A DNA stretch of 64,000 nucleotides from Phocoena phocoena (GCF_963924675.1 NC_089232.1:28966842-29030841); one strand, 5' to 3'; shown: positions 36,551-50,476, counted from the stretch's first letter. Notes: a model not told the origin generated them from the sequence alone. Numbers and translations: made by a program.

Positions 36551-36699
36551 GATAATAGCAATTGATAAAATAAATATTAGAGCAACAGAAAAAGAGAGAT
36601 TTGGTCATAAAATGAGGTTAGCTAATATTTAATAAGCTCATGATTCCCTCAGGTGTGCCAGGCTCTTTATGAAAGTTATTAGATTTAATAAAGGTGTTA

Positions 36700-39570
36700 A
36701 AACTATGGAAAAAAATATAGTAGCTGAAATTAAGTTTAAAAAGAAAACTAGAGAAACCATAAAATCCCTGAGCAATTAAAGACAAATATTGATGTAAAAA
36801 TCATAAATAATAAAATATCAAACAAAATCCAGAAGTGCATAGAAAGCAGGGATAAAGTAATGTTAAGAATGCAAGGATGATTAGTATTAGAAAGTTGTTT
36901 AAAATTATTCACTACTGTAATCAGGTGAGAAAAAATGCATGAGTATTTAAAAAGATACTAAAAAGGTATTTTATGTAAGGCCACATCTCTTCCTGATAAA
37001 ATCTCTTAGTGAACCCCTCTATCAGTAATTGACAGATCAAGGAGGCAGAAAATTAGTAAGGATATTGTTGAACTGAATGGTGCTATCAATCAGCTAGATC
37101 GAATTGAATTTATAGAATACTTCATCTAACAACAGCATAATACATATTCTTCTCAAGCTCATAAGAACATTCACCAAGACAGACCATGTTTTGGGTATTA
37201 AAGCACATCTTAAAAAATTTTAAAGAATAAAAATCATATAAAGCTTGCTCTCAGACCAAATGGAATTAAACCCTGGAAATAAATAATAGAAAGATAGCTA
37301 GAAAATCCCCAAATATTTGGAGATTAACCAGCACACTTCAGAAAAACACTTGGGTCAAAGAAAAAGTTTCAAGAGAAATTAAACAGTACTAAATTAAAAT
37401 AAAGTATAACTTACTAAAATTTGTGGCATCAGTGAAAGCACTGCTTATAGGGAAATTTATAGCATTAACTGCATAAATTCCAAAAGAAGAAATTTCACGA
37501 TCAGTAATCTAAGCGTCTACCTTAGGAAACTAGGGAAAGAAGAGCAAATTAAATCCAAAATAATCAAAAGAAAAGAAAAATTAGAGCAGAAATAATTGAA
37601 AACAGAAAAGCAAAGGAGAAAACCAGTGAAACCAAACATGGGTTTTTAGAAAGATCAATAAAATTGATAAACTCTGAGTTAGGCTGACCAATAATAAAAG
37701 ACAGAAGACACAAATTACTAATATCATAAATGAAGAAGGGTCCATCACTACTGATTCCATGGACATTAAAATATTAATAAGGGCATATTATGAACAACTC
37801 TATATCCACAAATTAACAACCTACATAAATCGAACCAATTTTTTCAGAGACACAATTTACCAAAACTCACACAAGGAGTAATAATCTAAATAGCCTTATA
37901 TCTGTTGAAGAAATTGAATCAATAATTAATGGCTTTCGAAAATAGAAAACACCAGGCCCAGTTGAAAGAAGTTGAGCAAGACACAAGTAAATGGAAAGAT
38001 ATTCAATGTTCATTAATTGGAAGAATTAATATTGTTAAAATGTCCAAGCTACCCAAAGTGAACTACAGAATCAATGCAATCCCTATCAAAATGGTACTTT
38101 TTTTTACAGAAATTGAAAAAAATATATTAAAATTTGTATGGAACCACAAAAGACTCTGAAAATCCAAAGCAATCTTGAGAAAGAACAAAGCTGGAAACGA
38201 CACATTTCCTGATTTCAAATTATATTATAAAGCTATCGTAATGAAAACAGTATGGTATTGGCCTACAAACAGACACATAGATAAATGGAACAGATTGAAG
38301 ATCCCAGAAATAAGCCTATACATATATGGTCGATTAATTTATGACAAAGGGGCCAAGAATATACAATGAGGAAAGGATAGTTTCTTAAATAAGTGGGTTT
38401 GGTGAAACTGGACAGCCACATGCAAAAGAATGAAACTGGATCTCTGGCTTATACCATAGACACAAATCAAATCAAAATGGATTAGAGACTTGAATGTAAG
38501 ACTGAATCCATAACACTCCTAGAAGAAAACATAGAGGGTAACTTCTTTGACATTGGTCTTGGAGATGATTTTTTGGAGTTGACACCAAAAGCGAAGGCAA
38601 TAAAATCAAGAATAAACAAGTGGGACTTCATCAAACTAAAAACTTTCTGTACAGCAAAGAAACCATCAACAGAATGAAAAAGCAACCAATGGAATGGGAG
38701 AAAATATTTGCAAATCATGTATCTGGTAAGGGGTTAATATCCAAAAAACACAAAGAACTCATACAACTCAATAGCAAAAAAACAATCTGATTAAAAAATG
38801 GTCAGAGGAACTGAATAGACATTTTTCCAAAGAAGACATACAAGTGAGCAACGTGTAAATGAAAAGATGTTCAACATCACAAATCTTTAAGGAAATGCAA
38901 ATCAAAACTACAATGAGATATTACCTTACACGTTAGAGTGGTATCATCAAAAAGATAAGAGATAGGGTATATATCCAGAGAAAATTCTAATTTGAAAATA
39001 TACTTGCACCCCAGTGTTCATAGTGCACTATTTACAATAGCCAAGACATGGAAGCAACCTAAATGTCCATCAACATATCAATGGTTAAAGAAGATGTGGT
39101 ATATATACAATGGAATACTACTCGGCCATGAAAAAGAACGAAATAATGCCATTTGCAGCGACATGGATGGATCTAGAGATTATCATACTAGTAAATAAAG
39201 TAAATCGGACAGAGAAAGGCAAATGCCATATATCACTTATATGTGGAATCCAAAATATGATACAAATGAACTTATTTACAAAACAGAAGTAGACCCATAG
39301 ACATAGGAAACAAACTTATGGTTACCAAGGGGGAAAGGGGATGGGGGAAGGATAAATTAGGAGTTTGGGATTAGCAGATACAAACTACTATATATAAAAT
39401 AGATAAATAAAAAAGTTCTACTGTATAGCACAGGGAACTATATTCACTATCTTGTAATAAACCATAATGGAAAAGAATATGTGTGTGTGTGTATAAAATA
39501 TATGTATAGCTATACTTTGCTGTACACCAGAAACTAACTAAACTTTGTAAATCGACTATACTTCTATTAA
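36700..39570 (+). mobile_element. Old L1 fragments, sense
   Basis: 36700-37000 is diverged L1 reverse-transcriptase sequence. From about 37040 an L1 runs from the endonuclease-to-RT region into a C-terminal part (37929-38369 encodes [20 protein letters not shown] and [19 protein letters not shown] in separate frames). It ends in a 3'UTR near 39570 ('tgtaaatcgactatacttct'). Deletions and frameshifts are frequent. Confidence 0.75.
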
Positions 39571-39865
39571 AAAAAAGAGACACAAGAGATAACAAATGCT
39601 GGCAAGGATGTGGAGAAAAGGGAGCCCTTGTGTACTGTTGGTGGGAATGTAAGCTGGTACAGCCACTATGGAAAACAGTATGGAGGTTCCTCAAAAAAAT
39701 TAAAAATAGAACTACCATATGATCCAGCAATTCTACTTCTGGGTCTATATTCAAAGGAATCAATATCTTGAAGAGTTATGTATACTTTAACATTCATTAC
39801 AGCATTAATCAAAGTAGTCAAGATATGGAGACAACCTAAGTGTCTCTTAATGGATGAATAGCTAA

Positions 39866-39915
<50 letters not shown>

Positions 39916-40430
39916 ACATACACACAGTGGAATATTATTCAGCCATTAAAAAAAGAAGAAAATCCTGATCAGTTGCAAAAACATGGATGAACCTAGAAGG
40001 CATTATGCAAAATGAAATAAACCAGATAGACAAATACTTCATGGTATCATTTATATGTGGAATCTAACAAAAAAAATTGAACTCATAGAAACAGAGAGCA
40101 GAAACATTATTGCCAGGGCTGGGGGGTGAAGAAATAGAGGTTGATAAAAGGGTACAAACTCTCAATTGTAAGATGAATAGTCTGAGCATCTAGTATATAA
40201 CAATGTGACTATAGTTGATTACACTATTGTATAAATGATAATTGCTAAGAGAGTAGAACTTCAGTGTTCTCACCAAAACAAACAAACAAAAAAGTAAATA
40301 TGTGAGGTGATAGCTGTGTTAATTAACTTGATGTGGGGAATCCTTTTGCAGTGTATACCTATATTTAGTCATTATGTTTTTCATTTTAAATATCTGACAA
40401 CTTGGCAGTTATATACTAATTAAGCTGAAA
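39571..40430 (+). mobile_element. Old L1 3' part, sense, second copy
   Basis: It restarts at the ORF2 C-terminal region ('acaagagataacaaatgctg'), directly behind the previous L1's A-rich end, and continues through an (AC)n tract to its 3'UTR. Confidence 0.75.
39869..39914. repeat. (AC)n microsatellite
   Basis: About 23 AC units inside the L1 3' part, followed by 'cacatacacacagtgg' and the L1 motif 'aatattattcagcc'. Confidence 0.93.
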
Positions 40431-43165
40431 GAAATTCTACCTAATATTTAAGGATGAAATTTCACCACTTCTCTATAATATTTTACAGGAGATAGAAGCA
40501 GAGAGAATACTACGTAACTCACTTTATGAGGCTAGCATTACAATAATACCAGCCAGACATCGCAGGAAAGGAAAGCTACAGACTAATATTTCTCATGAAC
40601 TTAGATGCAGAATCCTCAACAAAATATTACGAAATTGAATCCAACAATGTATCAGAATTATACACTACCACCAAGTGGGTCTGCAAGACTTATTCAACAT
40701 CAAAAATCAAGTATTGTAATTCATCACATTAATGGGCTAAAGAAGAACAATTATAGAATCATATTAATAGATATAGAAAATGCATTTGACAAAATCCAAC
40801 ACCTATTCATGATAAAAACCTCTCAGCTAACTATAATAGAAGGGGAATGCCCTCAACTTGGTAAAGAACATCTACAAAAGTCCTACAAATAACATCATAC
40901 CTGATAGTGAGAAACTAGAAACTTTCCTGCTAAAATCATGAAAAAGGCCGGAATGTCCTTTTATACCACTCTTATTCAACATTCAGTAAGCCATGAAATA
41001 AAAGACTTACAGACTGGGAAGACAGAGATAAAACTGACTTAGTTTACAGATGACATGATTGTCTAAGTAGAAAATATGAAAGAATTAATAACAAAAAGAC
41101 CGCTGGAAGTAATAAATGAATGTAGCAAGGTTCAGCATATAAAATTGATATACAAAAGTTATTTGCTTTATCATTATACCAGTAACAAATAACTGGAATT
41201 TGTAATTAAAAACATAATGCTATTTACATTAACATTGAAAAAAGAAATAGATATAAACCTAACAAGATAAACAAGATCTATGTGAGAAAACCTGTAAAAC
41301 TCTGATAAAAAGTAATAAAAGAAGTAAGATCTAAATAAGTGGAGATATGTTCCATATTCGTGGATAAGAAGATTCAATATTTTATCAAGATATCAGTTCT
41401 TTTCAACTTAATCTAAAGGTTCAGTCCCAGTCCAAATTCCAGCAACTCATTTTGTGGATATTGACATATTGTTTCCGAAGTTTATGTGGAGAGGCAAAAC
41501 ACCCAGAATAGTCAACACAATATTGACGGAGAAGAACAATGTTGGAGAACTGACACTACCTGACTTCAAGACTTACTATAAAGCTACAGTAATCAAGACA
41601 GTGTGGTATTGGAAAAAAAAAAAAACGATAATTAGGTCAAGGGAACAACATAGGAGCCCAGAAATAGACTCTTGCAAATATAGTCAACTGATTGTTGACA
41701 TGCAGTAAACTCGGTTTAATGGAGAAATGAAAGTGTTTTCAATAAATGTTGAAACAACTCGACATCCACCTGCAAAAAAGAAAAAAAAATGAACCTAGAC
41801 ACAGATGTTACACTTTAAAATTGAATTAAATATTTGAGTTTGAGTTAAACTCAAAAAAATTGAGTTGAGTTAAAAATTAACTCAAAGGGGATCACAGACT
41901 TACATGTGAAACACAGCACTATAAAACTCTTAGAAGATAACATTAGGGAAAATGTTGGTAACCTTGGGTTTCACTATGCCTTAAGGTACAGCAACCAGAA
42001 CACAATCCATCAAAGAAAATACTGATAAGATGGACTTCATTAAAACGAAAAACTTCTGCTGTAGAAAGACACTGTTAAAAGAATGAAAAGAAGGAGAAAA
42101 TGTTTGTAAAATGCGTATCTAATAAAGGACTTATATCCAAAATATACAAAGAATGGGTAAAAGTCAACAATAAGAAAATTAAAAAGTGGGTTTAATGTGG
42201 GCTCACTTTAAAAATGGGCAAAAGATCTGTATAGATACCACACCAAAGGATGGAGAGGGAGTTATAAGTTAAAACAACAGTGATACCATTGTACAACTCT
42301 TAAAAAGACTAAAACTGAAAACACTGACAACAAATGCTGGAGCAATAGAAGCTCTCATTCATTGCTGGTGCTAATACAAAATGGTAATGTTATTTTGGAA
42401 GGCAGTTTGTCAGTTTCTTACAAGGCTAAACAGAAATAGTCTTCCCATGCAATTCACCAGTCATGCGTCTTGGTAACTATCCAAGTGAATTGAAATGTTA
42501 AACTACACAAAAACTTACACATAAATCATTACAGTAGCATTATTCAAAATTGACTACACTCAGAAGCTATCAAGATGTCCTTCAATAGGTAAGTGGATAA
42601 ACAAACTATGATACATCCTGACAATGGAATATTATTCAGTGATGAAAAGGAATGAATATCAAGCCATAGAAAGACATGGAGGAAAATTAACTGCACATTG
42701 CTAAGTAAAATAAGCCAATCAGCTACATACATGGTTCCCAGTATAAGACATTGTAGAAAGGCAAAGTTCTGGAGAAAGTAAAACGATGGTTTGTTTCCAG
42801 GATTTGGGGGATGAGCAAGGGAGGGATGGATAGAGTAGAGTGGATTTTTATGACAAGAAAACTATTCTGTACGATTCTGTAATAGTGAATACATGACATT
42901 ATCCATTTGTAAGTACCCATGGAACTGTACAACACAAATAGTAAACCCTGATGCAAACTGTGAACTTTAGTTAATAATAAAATATCAATATCAGTTCATC
43001 TCTTGTAACAAATGTTCCACACTAATGCAAGGTTTTTTAAATAGGGGAAACAGTGAGAAGGGGGATGGCGGGCAGTATCTGGAAATGCTCTGTACTTTCT
43101 GCTCAATTTTTCTTTAAGCCCAGATTTCTAGAAAATAATGTTTATTAATTAAAAGAAAACTTAGT
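40431..43165 (+). mobile_element. Ancient L1, sense, RT to 3' end
   Basis: Diverged ORF2 sequence: the region at 40605-40892 includes the L1-like IDIENAFDKIQHLFMIKT, and 41454-41708 has [20 protein letters not shown]. It continues to a 3'UTR-like end at about 42960-43150. Frameshifts and stops are throughout. Confidence 0.72.
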
Positions 43166-44456
43166 AAAATGGGAATTCAAGGACAGTATTAAATTATCAT
43201 ACAAGTAAGTAAATATGTAAGCAGAGAAATGCTCTTAGAACTGTGTTCAGATAAGTAAACATAGTCAATGCCTATATTATAGTATGTAAATACCTGTAAA
43301 ATTATGCAGCCGTTAAAAAGGTGAAAATGGAGAGGCGGGTATGAGTTCGAGTAAAGTTTTGGGGGTAGAATTTATAGGACACCGTGACTATGAAGGAATG
43401 AATGGAATCTAATATGTTGCTTAAATCTCTGCCTTGGCCTGAAATGAACAGGTGAAGAGTGGGAATTATGATTATTCTTGTCCTGGACTTACAGTATTCA
43501 AAGTTTCTGTGAGCCATAATGCAGGAAACAATCAGAAATATGGGTCTGTAACAAGAAAGGGTTTGGACAGATATAGTGGAAGCCATAGGAGGTGCTGAAA
43601 TCATCCAGTGGAAGTGAGAGGATTAGAGGCCAGAAAAGTAAAAGTAAAACTATGTCCTGAAAGCCAACAGAGAACAGGGTAAGATGAGACTGAAAAATGG
43701 ATATTGGATATGGTAGCCTGGCGGTCATGGATTACCCTGGACCAGTCCATGTTGATGGATGGTTAGATTGCAGCGTAGACTGTTTTCTCCTAAAAATGTT
43801 TTTCTTGGAGCTTTAGTCCCATAACACTCCTTAGAGCCTTTTATATGCCAGTGTAAATCAAGACTCTTTTAAACTGGGTTTCTCAGTTAATTGATCTAGG
43901 AACTTTTTTGCTGTCATTTAAGCATTTTTCAGGACTGTTGTTAATTAGAGCATATTTTAGGAAATGTGTGCCAATCTTTGAAGAAACTTGATTATAAAGA
44001 ATCTAGAAAGGTAAGATAGTAACTAGTGGGAACATACAGCATTAAATTAGAAACTTCAGGATACTTAAAATAAGCAAAGTGAAGACTAGCAACTATAAGA
44101 GAGGTTGATATTGCAGGAAGAGAGGTTCTTGGAATCCCAGAAGAGAAGAAAGAAAATAGGATCCTGAGAATGAGTGTAGTTTTAAACATAGGTAAGAAAG
44201 AAGGTACAAAGGATGCAGATAGCTGAGGGCAGTGAAGGCAGTTTCTCTATTTGGTGAATCAATATAATAATTTGTCTTGCAGATACAAAATAGAAAGGAC
44301 TCTACTGAGCTTTTGAAAACAAGAAAAATTAATGGAGACTGTGATATTACTTGATATTCTCAATTATGTTACTTAGTTTGAGATGTCTCCAAGCAGAGAT
44401 TTCTGCTTTGCTTATACTGGAATTTTGAATGACTATTCAAATTTCGTATTTCACAG
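43166..44456. other. Intron sequence upstream of exon C
   Basis: Purine-rich patches are present near 43540-43690 and 44100-44200. I could not assign a repeat family and see no exon before the acceptor at 44456. Confidence 0.5.
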
Positions 44457-44636
44457 GATGCCAGACATGCAGCTGAAGAAGAGATTTATACCAACTTAAA
44501 CCAGAAGATTGACCAGTTTCTACAGCTGGCTGACTATGACTGGATGACAGGAGATTTGGGCAACAAAGCTAGTGATTACCTAGTAGACCTCATTGCCTTT
44601 CTCCGTAGCACCTTTGCTGTCTTCACACACCTTCCT
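44457..44636 (+). CDS. EXOC6B: EXOC6B (exocyst subunit Sec15B) internal exon C
   Basis: This 180-nt exon has 60 codons and phase 0 at both ends. The acceptor is 'cgtatttcacag' and the donor is 'cct|gtaagt'. The peptide starts DARHAAEEEIYTNLNQKID, includes LADYDWMTGDLGNKASDYL and ends FAVFTHLP. It joins exon B in frame, completing about 142 residues that I estimate lie around positions 510-655 of the roughly 810-residue protein. The expected next segment, which I recall beginning GKVAQ, was not found before 64000, so the downstream intron exceeds 19.3 kb. That fits the very large size of mammalian EXOC6B. The preceding 13,606-bp intron is packed with sense-oriented L1 fragments. Confidence 0.95.
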
Positions 44637-45084
44637 GTAAGTGACTATTGCTTTTACTTTGTCCATCATATAGAAAAAAGGTTTCTTAAAATCTAGATTG
44701 GTAAAATATGTTTGTTTCTGCTTTGACTAGCCAGAAAGCTGTGGATATAAAAGCTCACACTATAATTATCATCCCTTAACAAGATTTAAAGACCTCTTTC
44801 TCATTTTTTCATTGACATTTGCATTTTGTTTATTCTGAAAATGGTTCCTAATATTATGTCTACTTATATCCCTCCTAACTTCAAGGTAATTAGTACAAAC
44901 ATATAATGAATGCCTTGGTAGAAGTAGAATAGAAAATTAGGAGTTAGAATTTTAGATATGTATTTTTAAATTCTAGAATGTCCATTTTAATTTTTTTATA
45001 TCCTCAAATTTCTGGTGAAATTCTCCATCCTTTTTCCAATTTGTCTATCTTTCCTCTATTTTCTTGAACATATTTATCACAGAC
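44637..45084. other. Intron sequence downstream of exon C
   Basis: No repeat or exon recognised before the L1 beginning at 45085. Confidence 0.5.
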
Positions 45085-48000
45085 TTTTAAAAATTGAAGT
45101 ATAGTTGATTTACAATATTATATTAGGGACTTCCCTGGCAGTCCAGTGGTTACGACTCTGTACTCCCAATTCAGGGGACATGGGTTTGATCCCGAATGCC
45201 TCACGGTGCAGCCAAAAAAAAAGTTACAATATTATATTAGTTTCAGGTGTACAGCGTAGTGATTCAGTATTTTTACAGATTTTACTCCAGTAAAAGTTAT
45301 TATGAGATAATGGCTATAATTCCATGTGCTATATGATATATCCTTGTTGCTTATCTATTTTATACATAGTAGTTTTGTATCTCTTAATCCCCTTCTCCTG
45401 TCTTGCCCCTCCCTCTTTCCCTCTTTTCTGTTGTTTCTTGATCTTTATTTTATTTATTAACTCTCTAATCTTTATTATTTCCTTCCTTCTGATGACTTCG
45501 GCCTTTGTCTTTTTCTAATTTCTTTAAGTGGTTGGTTAGGTACTTTATTTGAGGTTTTACTTATTTCTTGAGGAAGGCCTGTATTGCTATAAACTTCCCC
45601 CTTAGAACTGCTTTTGCTGCATCTCATAGATTTTGGAGTGTTGTGTTTCCTTTTTCCTTTGTCTCAACGTATTTTCTGACTTCCTCTTTGATTTCTTCAT
45701 TGACCAGGTGGTTTTTTAGTAGCATGTTGTTTAGTCTCCACATGTTCATGCTTTTCCCATTTTTCTTCCTGTAATTGAGTTCTAATTTTATACCATTGTA
45801 GTGGGGGAAAATGCTTGATATAATATCTATCTCCTTAAATTTGTTCAGCCTTATTTTGTGGCCCAGTGTGTGATCTGTCCTGGAGAATGTTCCATGTGCA
45901 CTTGAAAGGAATGTGTATTCTGCTGTTTTTGGATGAAATGTCCTATAGATATCTTAACTGTTCAAGTGTGTCATTTAAGACCACTGTTATATGATTGATT
46001 TTCTGTCTGGATCATATGTTCATTGATGTAAGTGAGGTATGAAAGTTCCCTATTGTTATGGTATTGTCATCAATTTCTCCCTCTATGTCTGTGAATATTT
46101 GCTTTATATATTTAGGTGCCCCTAATATTACACTGAGTGTAATATCCTTGTCTTGTATTGATCCCTTTATCATCATATAATGCCCTTCTTTGTCTTTTGT
46201 GATAGCCTTTGTTTGAAAGTCTATTTTGTCTGAAGCAAGTATTGTTACCCCGGCTTTCTTATTGTTCCCGTTTGTGTAAAATATCTTTTTTCATTTCCTC
46301 ACCTTCTTTGTGTATGTGAGTTTCTTAGGCGACATATAGAAGGGTCTTGTTATTTCATTTAATCAGCCACCCTGTGTCCTTTGAGGGAGCATTTGTCCAC
46401 TGATATTTAAAGTAATTATTAATAGGTATGTACTTATTGCCATTTTGTCACTTATTTTCTGCTTGTTCATGTAGTTCTTCTCTGTTCATTTTTTCTTCTC
46501 TTTGTTTCTCCCCTTGTGGTTTTGTTGATTTTCTTTAGTAGTATATACCAGAGAACTCCTAGATGTTTTCATTTTTTACACTTTGCTCTTTTCTTTTGCT
46601 GTTCTGATTGGGTGATTTACATTATTCTACCAGATCACTTATGCATTCTTCTGTATCACTTAGTTTGCTATTCATTCCTCCTAGTGTGCTTTTAATTTCA
46701 GCTGTTGAATTCTTCATTTCTGATTGGGTCTTTTAAAATACTTTCTAGTTTCTTATTAAAGTTATTAGTGTATAGATAGATTCTTTCCCCTAATTCAGTT
46801 AACATTTTTTATAACCAATGGTTTGAATTCTTCTTCAGGTAAATCGTTTATTTATGTTTCATTTTTTTTCAGCTGTTTTTTCTTGCTCTTTCAATTGAGA
46901 ACAGTTCTTCTGCCATTGCATTTTGCTTAACTTTCTCTGTTTCTATGAGTTTAGGTGAAACAGTTACCTATTGTGGTCTTGAAGGGGTGTTCTTATGTGG
47001 CAGCATCCCTATGTGTGCCCAGTGCCTTTGGTGGGAGAGCTGGATTTGGTGTGGAAACAAGTCACATATTTCCTCAGGATGTGCTGGTAGCTATCAGCTT
47101 GGTAGGGAGTGGGGCTAGAGATGGAGGAGCTAAAGCTGGCGCCAGGTGTGAAGTGGGACTTCCCCTCTGCTCAATGGCCATGACCACCCTATGAGGGGTG
47201 GGGTCTGATCCCAAATTCCTGGAGCAGAAGCCCTGAGGGTCTGGCCTGGGCCAGCTCTGTTCCCTTTGTGCTTCCCCCTTTTTCCACACTGAGAGCCTTG
47301 CCCAAGTGGCGGGAAGTGCTGAAGTAAGTTGGGTCCATGGGGTCTCTTGGCCTGTGTTGATTGCAGACAGAGGTTCAAGCTGTCTCTGATACGCTGCCTG
47401 TATAGGTTCCCACAATTGTTTCCCTCACAGCTGATTACTGCCCCCGTCCCTGCTGCCCCTGCCCTGTTGTGGAACCACACTATAGAACTGTTGTTGTCTA
47501 TGTGGACTTTCAGTATCAGGAGTTGAGCTATGTTCGAATGCTGCCATCAGAGATTTGGGCTGCTTGTGATGTTCTGCTTGAGTAAGCATTAACAATGACC
47601 CCAATCCCACCCAGGCTCCGCCCAAAGACCAGGTTGTCTGTGCATCCCAAGATCGAATTTTCTCCCTGGTCATGACCACCCCAGATTTAATGCCCTGCTG
47701 CGACATGGAGTTAGCAGCACTGGTGCATTGGCTCGTCTCAGGCTGAGGCACGCACTGAGGTGGTTGTGGGAAACCTGGCAGCCACTAGAGCAGAACTCTT
47801 TCCACCCTGCCTTGAGGGCAACCCAGCACTCATGTGCTCTTCATGAGTGTTCAGGCTTCCCACTGCTCCCCTGTTAGTCCCAGTGGTCCTCCAACCAGCC
47901 AAGGAATCTTGTCTCTCCTGCACAGGACCCCAGACTTGGGCATCCAATCTGTGGCTCTCACCACTCACTCCCCAGGGCAGGTGTCCACCCATGTATTCTT

Positions 48001-48230
48001 CTTGTTACTCTGAGTCACCTCCCAGGAACACAGGGCCCAACCCGGTCACGTTCTTCCCATTCTGCCTGACTACCTGTGTATCTTTCTTACAGCCTTGTTT
48101 GTACCGGATTCCTTCTGCCAGTTTCCAGTTAGTTTTCAGTGAGAATTGTTCAACATGTAGATGTATTTTGATGAGTTCATGGGGAAATGTGAGCTCCATG
48201 TCCTCTTAATCCACTATCCTGATCCTCCTC
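45085..48230 (-). mobile_element. Old L1, antisense, internally deleted
   Basis: A reversed L1 3' end (45085-45440) jumps into the endonuclease region (about 45440-46480), then ORF1 remnants (about 46480-46950) and a long GC-richer 5'UTR (about 46950-48230, ending 'ccactatcctgatcctcctc'). Most of ORF2 is absent. A SINE at 45127-45223 interrupts the 3' end. Long open frames in the 5'UTR part have no recognisable family. Confidence 0.78.
45127..45223 (+). mobile_element. Short tRNA-Glu-derived SINE
   Basis: A compact SINE of about 97 bp from 'ggacttccctggcagtccag' to an A9 tail. A perfect 17-bp duplication, 'ttacaatattatattag', lies at 45110-45126 and 45224-45240. It is inserted in the L1 3' end. 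Confidence 0.93.
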
Positions 48231-48576
48231 CTCTACAGTTCTTTTAAAGACATTTATTAATGCCTATGTGTAGTTCACCTACATAATGGTTCGATTTGTT
48301 TCTGAGGTTTTGGTTTTTTGGTTTTTTTGCTGTTGTTTTCAGTCATATGGTCCTATCTCTTCCTACCATTTTTTGGTATATATTAGACATTGTTTTTAAA
48401 ATATGTAGCGGTTCCAAATGATATCACCAGCCACCAGAATCAATTCATCCTTTCCCTTACTAAGTAGCTAGAATGAGTGGGTGGGTTGTGGTTTGGGCCT
48501 TATCATCTTAATCCAATGATGGATTGATCAGGGTTGAGCTTGGGTTGCAGTTGTAATGTACCTTTGGTTTACCTTT
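48231..48576. other. Older repeat-like intron, left of the full-length L1
   Basis: This is one half of the pre-insertion locus; it continues at 55734. The sequence looks like diverged 5' sequence of an ancient L1 but cannot be assigned firmly. Confidence 0.4.
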
Positions 48577-49233
48577 TTAAAATTTAATTTAATTTTATTT
48601 TTTTAACATCTTTATTGGAGTATAATTGCTTTACAATGTTGTGTTAGTTTCTGCTGTTTAACAAAGTGAATCAGCTATACATATACATATATCCCCATAT
48701 CTCTTCCCTCTTGCATCTCCCTCCCTCCCACCCTCCCTATGCCACCCCTCTAGGGGGTCACAAAGCACCAAGCTGATCTCCCTGTGCTATGCAGCTGCTT
48801 CCCACTAGATAATCAGCTTTACATTTGGTAGTGTATATATGTCCATGCCACTCTCTCACTTTGTCCCAGCTTCCCCTTCCCCTTCCTCATGTCTTCAAGT
48901 CCATTGTCTAGTAGGTCTGCATGTTTATTCCTGTCTTGACCCTAGGTTCTTCATGACCTTTTTTTTCTTTTTTAGAATCCAGATATACGTGTTACCATAT
49001 GGTATTTGTTTTTCTCTTACTCACTTCACTCTGTATGATGGACTCTAGGTCCATCCACCTCACTACAAATAACTCAATTTCGTTTCCTTTTATGGCTGAA
49101 TAATATTCCATTGTATATATATGCCATATCTTTTTTATCCATTCATCTGTTGATGGACACTTAGGTTGCTTCCATGTCCTGGCTATTGTAAATAGAGCTG
49201 CAATGAACGTTGTGGTATATGACTCTTTTTGAA

Positions 49234-49617
49234 TTATGGTTTTCTCAGGTATATGCCTAGTAGTTGGATTGCTGGGTCGTATGATAGTTTTATTTTTAAT
49301 TTTTTAAAGAACCTCCATACTGTTCTCCATAGTGGCTGTATCAATTTACATTCCCACCAACAGTGCAAGAGGGTTCCCTTTTCTCCACACCCTCTCCAAC
49401 ATTTATTGTTTGTAGATTTTTTGATGATGGCCATTCTGACTGATGTGAGGTGATATCTCATTGTAGTTTTGATTTGCATTTCTCTTATGATTAATGGTGT
49501 TGAGCATTCTTCCATGTGTTTGTTGGGAATATGTATATCTTCTTTGGAGAAATGTCTATTTAGGTTTTCTGCCCATTTTTGGATTGGGTTGTTTGTTTTT
49601 TTGATATTGAGCTGCAT
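49234..49617 (-). pseudogene. L1 ORF2 C-terminal end remnant
   Basis: This 127-codon open stretch matches the end of L1 ORF2p, with [20 protein letters not shown] and the cysteine-containing [20 protein letters not shown]. It belongs to the full-length L1 and is separated by frameshifts from the RT part. Confidence 0.88.
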
Positions 49618-50476
49618 GAGCTGCTTGTAAATTTTGGAGATTAATCCTTTGTCAGTTGCTCCATTTGCAAATATTTTCTCCCATTCTGAGGGTTATCTTT
49701 TCGTCTTATTTATGGTTTCCTTTTCTGTGAAAAAGCTTTTGAGTTTCATTAGGTCCTGTTTGTTTCTTTTTATTTCCATTTCTCTAGGAGGTGGGTCAAA
49801 AAGGATCTTGCTGTGGTTTATGTCATAGAGTGTTCTGCCTATGTTTTCCTCTAAGAGTTTGATAGTTTCTGGCCTTGTATTTAGGTCTTTAATCCATTTT
49901 GAGTTTCTTTTTGTGTATGGTGTTAGGGAGTTTTCTAACTTCTAACTGTAGCTGTCCAGGTTTCCCAGCAACACTTACTTATTGAAGAGGCTGTATTTTC
50001 TCTATTGTATCTTCTTGCCTCCTGTATCAAATATAAGGTGACCATATGTGTGTGGGGTTATCTCTGGGCTTTCTATCCTGTTCCATTGATCTATATTTCT
50101 GTTTGTTTGCTTGTACCATACTGTCTTGATTACTGTAGCTTTGTAGTATAGTCTGAAGTCAGGGAGCCTGATTCCTCCAGGTCCGTTTTTCTTTCTCAAG
50201 ATTGCTTTGGCTATTCGGGGTCTTTTGTGTTTTCATACAAATTGTGAAATGTTTTGTTCTAGTTCTGTGAAAAATGCCAGTGGTAGTTTGATAGGGATTG
50301 CACTGAATCTGTAGATTGCTTTGGGTAGTAGAGTCATTTTCACAATGTTGATTCTTCCAATCCAAGAACATGGTATATCTCTCCATCTGTATCATATTTA
50401 ATTTCTTTCATCAGTGTTTTATAGTTTGCTGAGTACAGGTGTTTTCTCTCCTCAGGTAGGTGTATTCCTAGGTATT

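Noticed and set aside
47847..48209. 120-codon + strand ORF and overlapping minus-strand ORFs at 47074-47992
   Set aside because: They lie in the GC-richer 5'UTR of a decayed L1, where chance open frames are common, and no family motif is visible.
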